Source: JAJUFS01 sp964599565 (GTDB taxonomy: Bacteria > Pseudomonadota > Gammaproteobacteria > Natronospirales > JAJUFS01). Taken from it: a stretch of DNA of 12,886 nucleotides. The DNA lies in assembly GCA_964599565.1 (NCBI GenBank), contig CAZRFE010000075.1, forward strand, positions 1 to 12,886, written 5' to 3'. The notes under the pieces are model-generated. The model saw only the letters and a list, made by a program, of their open reading frames with translations, ran no database searches and was not told the DNA's origin. A program made the translations under genes and the position numbers. This document shows positions 6,822 through 12,886 of this stretch, piece after piece; the stretch's first letter is position 1, and every line of letters starts with the position of its first letter.

Positions 6822-9671
6822 TCACTCGGCGGCGGGCACCGGCTGTTCGAGCTCGCGCCGCTCCCATCCCTTCTTCGTGCGGCGAATCTCGTATGTCGGC
6901 CAGTAGCGCTGGTCGGTCTTGAGCGTGATCACCTCGATACGGCCATCCCACATCACGGTCTTGAGACGCACGGGATCGCGATGATCCTTGCCGCGCACGA
7001 CATTGATGAACGCATCGAGATCGGGCGTGGGCTGGCCGTCGACTTCAATGATGCGCCGGCCGGGGCTGAGCCCGTAACGGCTCGCGGGCGAACCGAAACC
7101 GAAATACGCGACGAACACGCCCTCGCGCGAGATGCCGCGCTGCGCGGCGATCGCACGATGCGGGTTCTGCAGCTGCGCGCCTGCCCACAGCAACATGCGG
7201 CTCGTGTCGTTGCCGTCGAGCACGATGGTTTCGACGTCGAGCTCCTGCACCTTCGAGTCGCGCAGCAGGGTCAGATGCACGATGGGTTTCTGCGTTGCCC
7301 GTTCGACGACGCGGAAATCCGCAACCGGTTCGCCATCGACGGCGAGCAGCAGGTCGCCTTCCTGCAACGCGCCGGCGGCCGGTGCGTCCGCAACGAGACG
7401 TTCGACGGCGAGCGCGCGCCGGTCGCGCGGCGAGAGTTTCTCGAGACGCTGCGCCCATTCCTGCGGCAGGCCGAGCTTGCGCGCGGAAGCGAGCGGCATG
7501 AAGAAGAATTCGGTTTCCAGCGAGCGCAGTTCGCTCTTGCCGCGCGCAAGCGCAAGGACTTCCTGCACGTAGTCGGCGGAGACGCCGGAATACGTCTGGC
7601 TCAGCTGCCTTCCGCTCTGGAACGCGAAGCTCGACCACAGTCCGCGCACGCGGCCCTTCTCGTCGACAAGCACGCCGTCGCCATCCGCGACATCGTCCGC
7701 AAGCCGCCACGTTTCCATGTTCGCCTCGCGGAAACGGAACGTGCTGGAGAGCGGCAGGCGCAGCGGTTCGGCGGACTGCATGCGGCTTGCGCGCGACTGC
7801 AGCGTCTGGTCGGGCTGGAAGCCGATCACCCAGAGTTCCTCGCCCGGTTTCGGTTCGACGGGGTGAAGCGGCGCGGCCTTGACAGGTGTATCGCCGAGCA
7901 GCGCGGGGTCGTACTTGAGCACGACAAGATTGTGCAGCGGATGCACGTAGACGACGCGCGCCGGAACTTCCACGGAACCCGCGAACGTCATGCGCGCATC
8001 ACCCATCGATACGGGCACGGTGTTGCGATCCGCAACGGCAAGTCCCGCTTCATGGTCCACGATCAGCGCCGTGCCGAAATAATTCGGCATGCTCACGCCA
8101 TCGATGAGGTACGGCATGTCGAATTCCACGAACGCGACCGAGCGCGCGATGGCATTCGTGCGCGCATTGCCGTAGTCGGGGAAATGCGCAGTCGCCGGCT
8201 CGATCGTCGCGCCGTTGTCCTGCGCGGGGATTGCGGTGCAGTCCCAGAAGCCGGTGCCGTCGTTTCGCCTGCAGTGATTCGCGGGGAACCAGCGCCAGTC
8301 CATCGTGAGCAGCGCGAGCACCTCGCGCTGTGGCTCCTGGAAATCGAAGAAGCGCAGGCGTGCGCGCTCGCCCTGCTTCAGCGTGGCGAGCCGTTCCTGG
8401 AACTGGCGAAGATTCGTGACCGGCTCGCCGTTGAATCCTGTGATGACGGAGCCGCGCGGCACACCGCCGCGATTGAGAATGTAGCCGGAGTTCGCGACGT
8501 ACACGCCGGTCTGCGCGCGATTGAGGTGCCGCGCCTGCTGGTAGGAAAGGTCATGCACGACTGCACCGCCGAACTCGACGTACTCATCCGGCGTGATGGA
8601 ATGCAGATCCGTGACGGAAACCTCGAGCGTCAGCGGTTCGCCGCCGCGCTCGACGTCAAGCGCAAGCACCTTGCCGACATTGTCATCGACGATGGCTTCC
8701 AATTCCGGAAAGCGCGTCAGCAGCCGGCCATTGATGCGCACCAGGATGTCGCCCGGCTGCAGCAGGTTGTGCGCAGCACCGCCCGGCTGCACCTGCGCGA
8801 CGACGAGCATGCCGGTTTCGCGTGCGTTCGTTTCGCGCGCGGCGCGCTCGGTTTCCTCGCGCAGGCCGAGGCGGCGCAGTTCATCGAATGGTTCGTGCTG
8901 GAATGTCGTCTCCAGCGTGCCGCGCGGCGGCACCTCGCCGCGCTTCACGTAATCAAGCGCGCGCACGATGCGCTCCAGCGGCAGGAAGAAGCTCGATGCC
9001 GCATCCATTCTTCCGCCGGCATTCAGCGCGACGGCGTTGCCGTTGATATCGACGACCGGCGAGCCCGATGATCCGCCCGACGTGCTGGACGCCGCCTGGA
9101 TGTAGAAGGTGTTGAAGTCGTTGTAGTTGCCGCGGCCGTAGACGGGTGCGTCGCGATCAAGCCGCGCGAGCGTGCCGGAGAGAATGGAGAGCTGTTCGCC
9201 CGCATCGTTGCCGATGACGCGGATGTCGCGCCCGACCGTCGCGCGATCCGGGCGAAGCGGAATCGTTTCCGGTTCGATGTAGCGCAGCGCCTCCGGGTCG
9301 TAGCGGTAGAAGCCGAAGTCATGCACGGGATCGCGGTACACCGGCCGCAGCGTCACTTCCTCGTGGTTGCGGAACACCGCTTCCGCAGTGACGGGGCCGG
9401 GCTGCACGACGTGGCGATTGGTGAGAATGATGCCGTTCTTCGCATCGACGATGAAACCGGTCGCCTGCGCGGATGCGTTCCATTCGGTGTCGAATGCGCG
9501 CACGGCATCGACATGGATGCTGACGATCGACGGCGCGACGTTCTCGATCGTGCGCGCCCACGGACCGGCTTCTTCGACGACCGCCGTTGACGCGGGCGCC
9601 GCCAGCGGCGAAAGCAGGATCAGTGCAGCGGCAAGCCGCGAGATGAAGGAATTCCTGCGGCTTCGATTCAT
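6822..9671 (-). CDS. Exported Nma111-like double HtrA serine protease (active domain, two PDZ, degenerate protease domain, C-terminal PDZ region)
   Basis: 949-aa exported trypsin-like protease related to DegP/HtrA, about twice the DegP length. Residues 1-30 are a signal peptide (basic start, LAAALILLSPLAAPASTA). The first protease domain (about 35-245) has an intact triad: His87 in TNRHVV, Asp118 in DPVHDFGFYRYD, and Ser202 in GGSSGSPVVD. Two PDZ-like domains follow (about 255-355 and 365-455). A second trypsin-like domain (about 505-715) has lost the triad: the matching positions are Asn550 (ADRNTV), Asn581 (HPLHNLVVLKYD) and Gly664 (ADGDGV). Further PDZ-like units follow (about 720-815 and 840-920: GLSPGRRIIEVDGQ). 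Active plus dead repeat is the architecture of yeast Nma111. A cysteine pair (C467, C478) precedes the second protease domain. ATG 9669-9671 was chosen for its ribosome-binding site and signal peptide, although the frame is open to 9869. It lies seven bases after rnk. Probably a periplasmic quality-control or signalling protease; substrates unknown. Confidence 0.92.
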   Translation of the reverse strand: MNRSRRNSFISRLAAALILLSPLAAPASTAVVEEAGPWARTIENVAPSIVSIHVDAVRAFDTEWNASAQATGFIVDAKNGIILTNRHVVQPGPVTAEAVFRNHEEVTLRPVYRDPVHDFGFYRYDPEALRYIEPETIPLRPDRATVGRDIRVIGNDAGEQLSILSGTLARLDRDAPVYGRGNYNDFNTFYIQAASSTSGGSSGSPVVDINGNAVALNAGGRMDAASSFFLPLERIVRALDYVKRGEVPPRGTLETTFQHEPFDELRRLGLREETERAARETNARETGMLVVAQVQPGGAAHNLLQPGDILVRINGRLLTRFPELEAIVDDNVGKVLALDVERGGEPLTLEVSVTDLHSITPDEYVEFGGAVVHDLSYQQARHLNRAQTGVYVANSGYILNRGGVPRGSVITGFNGEPVTNLRQFQERLATLKQGERARLRFFDFQEPQREVLALLTMDWRWFPANHCRRNDGTGFWDCTAIPAQDNGATIEPATAHFPDYGNARTNAIARSVAFVEFDMPYLIDGVSMPNYFGTALIVDHEAGLAVADRNTVPVSMGDARMTFAGSVEVPARVVYVHPLHNLVVLKYDPALLGDTPVKAAPLHPVEPKPGEELWVIGFQPDQTLQSRASRMQSAEPLRLPLSSTFRFREANMETWRLADDVADGDGVLVDEKGRVRGLWSSFAFQSGRQLSQTYSGVSADYVQEVLALARGKSELRSLETEFFFMPLASARKLGLPQEWAQRLEKLSPRDRRALAVERLVADAPAAGALQEGDLLLAVDGEPVADFRVVERATQKPIVHLTLLRDSKVQELDVETIVLDGNDTSRMLLWAGAQLQNPHRAIAAQRGISREGVFVAYFGFGSPASRYGLSPGRRIIEVDGQPTPDLDAFINVVRGKDHRDPVRLKTVMWDGRIEVITLKTDQRYWPTYEIRRTKKGWERRELEQPVPAAE

Positions 9672-9675
9672 GCGG

Positions 9676-9680
9676 CCCTC
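9676..9680 (-). promoter_or_regulatory. Ribosome-binding site of the HtrA-like gene overlapping the rnk stop codon
   Basis: The complement reads GAGGG four bases before the ATG, and two of its bases belong to the TGA of rnk (9679-9681). Ribosomes finishing rnk therefore uncover or directly reach the next start, which suggests translational coupling and decides the start of the protease gene. Confidence 0.7.
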
Positions 9681-10089
9681 AGCGGAAGTATTCGCCCGAG
9701 GCCTCGGGCTGGTACGTGACCGCCACGATGCGCAGCTTGCCGGTGCGCCCGCCGGGCAGCGGCCAGGCGATGCTCTGCCCGACGGCGACGCCGAGCAGCG
9801 CGCTGCCGACCGGCGCGAACACCGACACCTTGCCTTCGCCGCGCGCATCGCGCGGGTAGACGAGTTCAAGCTCGTATTCCCGGCCGCTGTCTTCCTCGAC
9901 GAAGCGCACGCGCGAGTTCATCGTCACCACGCCGTCGGGAATATCCTTCGGATCCACGACAGACGCGCGATCGATCTCCGACTCGATCTGCTCGCGGCCC
10001 GGGAAATCGCGGAAAGCCGGCTCTTCCAGCAGTCGTTCGATGCGCTCGACATCGAGGCTGGAAAGCGTGATCGGTGGCAGTTTGTTCAT
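9679..10089 (-). CDS. rnk: Rnk-type regulator of nucleoside diphosphate kinase (GreA/GreB C-terminal fold)
   Basis: 136 aa, the same length as E. coli Rnk, a protein that binds RNA polymerase near the secondary channel and was first found as a regulator of nucleoside diphosphate kinase levels. The N-terminal helical part contains LSSLDVERIERLLEEPAF (residues 9-26). The C-terminal GreA-like FKBP domain has VVTMNSRVRF (54-63), LVYP (76-79), VSVFAPVGSALLGVAVGQSI (88-107), WPLPGG and a YQPEASGEY end (126-134), all close to the family. The long GreA coiled coil is absent, as expected for Rnk, so no transcript-cleavage activity is expected. The ATG at 10087-10089 has GGAGAGA at the right distance. 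A second in-frame ATG at 10108-10110, overlapping the upstream stop, would add seven residues. It sits between an adenosine-kinase-like gene and the HtrA-like protease, with 20 and 7 bp gaps. Confidence 0.93.
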   Translation of the reverse strand: MNKLPPITLSSLDVERIERLLEEPAFRDFPGREQIESEIDRASVVDPKDIPDGVVTMNSRVRFVEEDSGREYELELVYPRDARGEGKVSVFAPVGSALLGVAVGQSIAWPLPGGRTGKLRIVAVTYQPEASGEYFR

Positions 10090-10095
10090 CGTGAT

Positions 10096-10102
10096 TCTCT
10101 CC
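10096..10102 (-). promoter_or_regulatory. Ribosome-binding site choosing between two possible rnk starts
   Basis: The complement reads GGAGAGA, six bases before the ATG at 10087-10089. The alternative ATG at 10108-10110 lies upstream of this site and shares a base with the pfkB-family stop (TGATG). The good Shine-Dalgarno spacing and the family length favour the downstream start. Confidence 0.65.
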
Positions 10103-10109
10103 GCAGTCA

Positions 10110-11045
10110 TCACTGAAGATCGTAACCGAAAGCTGTCCGGAATCGCTGCCGGAATTCGTCGGGCGTGAAGGCGTGGTTCTGCGTGCCATTGTGCGCGATC
10201 TTGATCGAGCCCATCAGCGCCGCAATCCTCCCCGTCGTCTCCCAGTCGCAGGCGTTCATGATCCCGTACAGCAGCCCCGCGCGGTAGGCGTCGCCGCAGC
10301 CGGTCGGATCGCGCAGCTCCACGGCAGGCACGCACGGAATGTCGATGCGCTTGCCGTCCTGCCAGATCACGGAACCCTTCGCGCCGCGCGTGACGATCAG
10401 CGCATCGACGCGCTTTGCGATATCCGCCGGCGAAAGCCCGGTGCGGTCGCCGAGCATCTGCGATTCATAGTCGTTCACCGCAACCCAGGTCGAAAGCTCG
10501 ATGAACTCGCCGAGCTCCTCGCCGTTGAACATCGGCAGTCCCTGGCCGGGATCGAAGATGAACGGGATGTTCGCGTCCGCGAACTGCCGCGCGTGCTCGA
10601 TCATGCCCTGGCGCCCGTCCGGCGCAACGATGCCGATGCTGATGCCGGCATCCGTCGGCACCGTGTTGAGATGCGCGAAATTCATCGCGCCGGGGTGGAA
10701 CGCGGTGATCTGGTTGTCGTCCCTGTCCGTCGTGATGTATGCCTGCGCCGTGAACGTTTCCGGCAGCCAGCGGATGTAATCGCGGCTTACGCCGCGGCTG
10801 TCCATCCATTCCGCGTACGCATCGAAATCGCGGCCGACCGTGCCCATCGCATGACCCTTGCCGCCAAGCAGCGCAAGGCTGTACGCGATGTTGCCCGCGC
10901 AGCCGCCGAACTCGCGGCGCAGCTCGGGAACGAGAAACGACACGTTCAGTATGTGGACCTTGTCCGGCAGGATGCGGTCCTTGAAATGCCCGTCGAAGAG
11001 CATGATGTTGTCGTAGGCGAGCGAGCCGCAGATGAGCGCAGTCAT
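10110..11045 (-). CDS. PfkB-family kinase, adenosine-kinase-like
   Basis: 311-aa ribokinase-fold kinase, probably phosphorylating adenosine or another nucleoside or sugar with ATP in the cytoplasm. The start TALICGSLAYDNIMLFDG, then SFLVPELRREFGGCAGNIAYSLALLGG (residues 36-62), holds the first PfkB signature (GG and AGN, substrate side). NPxD-like and nucleotide-site motifs follow (VAVNDYESQML 188-198; LIVTRGAKGSVI 216-227). The second signature is DPTGCGDAYRAGLLYG (246-261), with the catalytic base Asp252 in GCGD. The overall pattern recalls the Mycobacterium tuberculosis AdoK type rather than eukaryotic adenosine kinase; substrate choice is inference. The ATG at 11043-11045 has AAGGA six bases upstream. 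The frame is open further upstream, through the hairpin region, but without motif support. Its stop TGA (10110-10112) shares a base with an alternative rnk ATG. It follows dgkA after 96 bp, the largest gap in this leftward series. Confidence 0.9.
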   Translation of the reverse strand: MTALICGSLAYDNIMLFDGHFKDRILPDKVHILNVSFLVPELRREFGGCAGNIAYSLALLGGKGHAMGTVGRDFDAYAEWMDSRGVSRDYIRWLPETFTAQAYITTDRDDNQITAFHPGAMNFAHLNTVPTDAGISIGIVAPDGRQGMIEHARQFADANIPFIFDPGQGLPMFNGEELGEFIELSTWVAVNDYESQMLGDRTGLSPADIAKRVDALIVTRGAKGSVIWQDGKRIDIPCVPAVELRDPTGCGDAYRAGLLYGIMNACDWETTGRIAALMGSIKIAHNGTQNHAFTPDEFRQRFRTAFGYDLQ

Positions 11046-11081
11046 GGCTTGTCCTTGATATGCACGATGAGAACGCAACTC

Positions 11082-11137
11082 CCGGCGGTGCGAAAGCATG
11101 CCGGCCCGGCGCGCTTCACCTCGATCCGCACCGCCGG
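11082..11137 (-). other. Long stem-loop between dgkA and the PfkB-kinase gene
   Basis: CCGGCGGTGCG (11082-11092) and CGCACCGCCGG (11127-11137) are perfect 11-base inverted repeats separated by 34 bases. The loop can pair further: AAGC (11094-11097) with GCTT (11113-11116), and GCC (11100-11102) with GGC (11108-11110). The structure lies wholly in the 96-bp gap, starting four bases after the dgkA stop and ending 36 bases before the kinase ATG. No T run follows on the minus strand, so a classical intrinsic terminator is unlikely. It could instead stabilise the dgkA mRNA end, be a Rho-pause or processing site, or act as a leader of the kinase operon. Confidence 0.6.
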
Positions 11138-11141
11138 AACG

Positions 11142-11501
11142 TCAGGAAAACAGAACGAAAAACCACGTCGCCGCGGCATTCACGAGCGCGACGAACACGG
11201 CGGCCGAACCAAGATCCTTCGCGCGTCCCGACAGTTCGTGACGTTCGAGCCCGATGCGGTCCACCGTGGCCTCGATGCTGCTGTTCACCAGTTCGACCGC
11301 GAGCACGAACAGCAGGCTGCCGATGAGCATCGCACGTTCGATGCCCGTGTCGCCCAGCCAGATGCCGAGCGGCACAAGCACGATGCACGCAAGCAGTTCG
11401 AGGCGAAACGCTTCCTCGTTGACGGCCGCCGCGCGCAGTCCCGCAACCGTGACGCGCGTCGCGCGCAGCAACCGCGGCATGCCGCGAAGTCCGTCCGCCA
11501 T
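11142..11501 (-). CDS. dgkA: Diacylglycerol kinase (prokaryotic DgkA type)
   Basis: 119-aa trimeric inner-membrane kinase (E. coli 122 aa) that phosphorylates diacylglycerol to phosphatidic acid with ATP, recycling lipid released by membrane-derived oligosaccharide and envelope synthesis. An amphipathic N-terminal helix (residues 1-28) is followed by three membrane helices (about 33-50, 56-74, 96-117). The signature AVELVNSSIEATVDRIG (68-84) and ERHELSGRAKDLGSAAV (86-102) is intact. Glu70 corresponds to the catalytic Glu69 of E. coli, and Glu30 and Glu77 correspond to metal-binding Glu28 and Glu76. The ATG at 11499-11501 has GAAGGGG upstream with a 7-base spacer; the frame stays open to an ATG at 11555 inside gcvPB, which was rejected. 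It lies 29 bp after gcvPB on the same strand. A stem-loop follows its stop codon closely. Confidence 0.96.
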   Translation of the reverse strand: MADGLRGMPRLLRATRVTVAGLRAAAVNEEAFRLELLACIVLVPLGIWLGDTGIERAMLIGSLLFVLAVELVNSSIEATVDRIGLERHELSGRAKDLGSAAVFVALVNAAATWFFVLFS

Positions 11502-11530
11502 GTGCTGTCCCCTTCTTCGCGGCGCTTGCG

Positions 11531-12886
11531 TTATTCGGCCGCCGCTTCCTGCCACTTGAGATCAAGCTGGCGCGCGGCACGCACGTCGTCGAGACGGCGT
11601 ACCGGCAGCGTGTATGGCGCGCCCTTCACCTTCGCGATGTCGGTCTGCGCTTCCTTGCGGATGTCGTACATCGCCTCGACGAAGGCATCCAGCGCCTCGC
11701 GCGCTTCGGTTTCCGTCGGCTCGATGAGCAGGCATTCCGGCACGAGCAGCGGGAAGTACGTCGTCGGTGCGTGGAAGCCGTAATCGAGAAGACGCTTCGC
11801 GATGTCCATCGCGGTGAGATCCATCTCCTTCGCTTCCTTCTTCAAGGTCACGATGAATTCGTGGCTCGCACGGCGCTTCGGGAACGCGAGTTCGAAGCCC
11901 GCCTTCTTCAGCTCCACCATCAGGTAGTTCGCATTCAGCGTCGCGAACTCCGCGACCCGCTTCATGCCTTCACGGCCGAGCATGCGTGCATACACGTACG
12001 CGCGCAGCAGCACGCCAGCGTTGCCCATCCAGGCCGAGAGACGTCCGATGGATTGCGGCAGATCCTTTTCCGTCAGCCAGCGATACGTCTCGCCATCCTT
12101 TCCGACGATGGGTGTCGGCATGAACGGCTTGAGACGCTCCGACACGCCGATCGCGCCCGAACCCGGCCCGCCGCCGCCGTGCGGCGTCGAGAACGTCTTG
12201 TGCAGGTTCATGTGGATGACGTCGAAACCCATGTCGCCCGGACGCACCTTGCCGAGAATCGCGTTCAGGTTCGCGCCGTCGTAATAGAGAAGACCGCCGG
12301 CGTCATGCACGATCTTCGAGATTTCCCTGATGCGGCGCTCGAACACGCCGAGCGTGGACGGATTCGTGAGCATGATGCCCGCGGTCTTCGGGCCGACCGC
12401 CTGCTTCAGCGCCTCGATGTCGACGTCGCCATCCTTGTTGGTCGGAATCTCGCGCGCGATCATGCCGCACATCGTCGCCGTCGCGGGATTCGTGCCGTGC
12501 GCGGCATCCGGCACGATGATCTCGTTGCGCGCGTGATCGCCGCGTGCTTCGTGATACGCGCGGATCATCATCACGCCGGCGAGTTCCCCCTGCGCGCCCG
12601 CCATCGGCGTCAGCGAGACGCCGCCCTTCATGCCCGTCACCGCCTTGAGGATTTCCTGCAGCTCGTACATGCACGCAAGGAAACCCTGCCCGGTCGCTTC
12701 CGGCGCAAGCGGATGGCGCGAGAGAAACTCCGGCAGCATCGCAAGCGTGTTGCACGCGCGCGGGTTGTATTTCATCGTGCACGAGCCGAGCGGATAGAAA
12801 TGCGTGTCGATGGAAAAATTCTTCTGCGAGAGGCGCGTGTAATGCCGCACGGCCTGCATCTCGGAAACTTCCGGCAGCAGCGGCTT
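11531..12886 (-). CDS. gcvPB: Glycine dehydrogenase (decarboxylating) subunit 2, partial (5' end beyond right edge)
   Basis: PLP-dependent P-protein of the glycine cleavage system, in the split form where GcvPA and GcvPB together replace the single long GcvP. It decarboxylates glycine and passes the aminomethyl group to the lipoyl arm of GcvH. 451 residues are visible, reading in phase to the edge (KPLLPEVSE precedes the internal Met at 12859), so only a few tens of N-terminal residues are missing. Visible are VRHYTRLSQKNFS, FYPLGSCTMKYNPR, TPMAGAQGELAG, DAAHGTNPATA, YYDGANLNAILG and NLHKTFSTPHGGGGPGSG, whose lysine (visible residue 230) binds PLP. The C-terminal domain is intact (FPLLVPECLLIEPTETE) and the gene ends in TAA. 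dgkA starts 29 bp further on. By family habit, gcvPA, gcvH or gcvT are expected just beyond the right edge; this is inference. Confidence 0.96.
   Translation of the reverse strand, partial: KPLLPEVSEMQAVRHYTRLSQKNFSIDTHFYPLGSCTMKYNPRACNTLAMLPEFLSRHPLAPEATGQGFLACMYELQEILKAVTGMKGGVSLTPMAGAQGELAGVMMIRAYHEARGDHARNEIIVPDAAHGTNPATATMCGMIAREIPTNKDGDVDIEALKQAVGPKTAGIMLTNPSTLGVFERRIREISKIVHDAGGLLYYDGANLNAILGKVRPGDMGFDVIHMNLHKTFSTPHGGGGPGSGAIGVSERLKPFMPTPIVGKDGETYRWLTEKDLPQSIGRLSAWMGNAGVLLRAYVYARMLGREGMKRVAEFATLNANYLMVELKKAGFELAFPKRRASHEFIVTLKKEAKEMDLTAMDIAKRLLDYGFHAPTTYFPLLVPECLLIEPTETEAREALDAFVEAMYDIRKEAQTDIAKVKGAPYTLPVRRLDDVRAARQLDLKWQEAAAE

Noticed and set aside
6483..9071. Rightward 862-codon open frame
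   Set aside because: Antisense to the HtrA-like protease, whose domains and triad are clear; the product is compositionally biased and matches no family.
11082..11137. Intrinsic terminator reading of the dgkA-pfkB stem-loop
   Set aside because: Neither strand shows a run of T directly after the stem, so only a structured element is claimed.
11127..11165. TTCCTGACG-like string near the dgkA end that recalls part of SAM/SAH riboswitch consensus
   Set aside because: The bases are the last codons and stop of dgkA, and the other conserved parts of those riboswitches are absent.
10173..11783. Rightward 536-codon open frame crossing the kinase, dgkA and gcvPB
   Set aside because: It spans three well-supported opposite-strand genes and the intergenic hairpin, and its product shows no recognisable domain.

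Overview
The window is 12.9 kb of uniformly GC-rich DNA packed with ten chromosomal genes, two of them cut by the window edges. No RNA gene, insertion sequence, CRISPR array or phage gene was seen, and no stretch over about 110 bp lacks a gene. The set (Lgt, RlmI, Rnk, proteobacterial DgkA, split glycine decarboxylase GcvPB) and the Shine-Dalgarno starts indicate a Pseudomonadota chromosome. It is most likely gamma- or betaproteobacterial, because Rnk is typical there, but the species cannot be named from sequence alone.

Layout. At the left, rlmI (1715 to 519) and lgt (485 to the edge) run leftward. A 103-bp divergent intergenic region separates them from two rightward genes: a YyaL/SPATA20-type thioredoxin-domain protein (1819-3936), and a membrane protein with an N-terminal B-box-like zinc finger and a C-terminal TPR-like region (3992-5419). 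The rest runs leftward from the right edge as a tight six-gene series: gcvPB (partial), dgkA, an adenosine-kinase-like PfkB kinase, rnk, a 949-aa exported double-HtrA/PDZ protease, and a rhomboid protease with a helical C-terminal tail. The rhomboid and the zinc-finger gene converge, and their 3' coding ends overlap by 25 bp.

Themes. The middle of the window concerns envelope proteolysis: a periplasmic serine protease with one intact and one fully degenerate trypsin-like domain lies beside an intramembrane rhomboid protease. The rhomboid in turn abuts a zinc-finger/TPR membrane protein. The pfkB-rnk-htrA-rhomboid spacings (20, 7 and 29 bp, with the htrA ribosome-binding site lying on the rnk stop codon) suggest co-translation. 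The remaining genes are housekeeping: lipoprotein maturation (Lgt), rRNA methylation (RlmI), lipid recycling (DgkA), purine or sugar salvage (PfkB), transcription modulation (Rnk) and glycine cleavage (GcvPB).

The most unusual items are the Nma111-like double-HtrA protein and the convergent zinc-finger/TPR and rhomboid/TPR pair. Nothing here proves a wholly new system.
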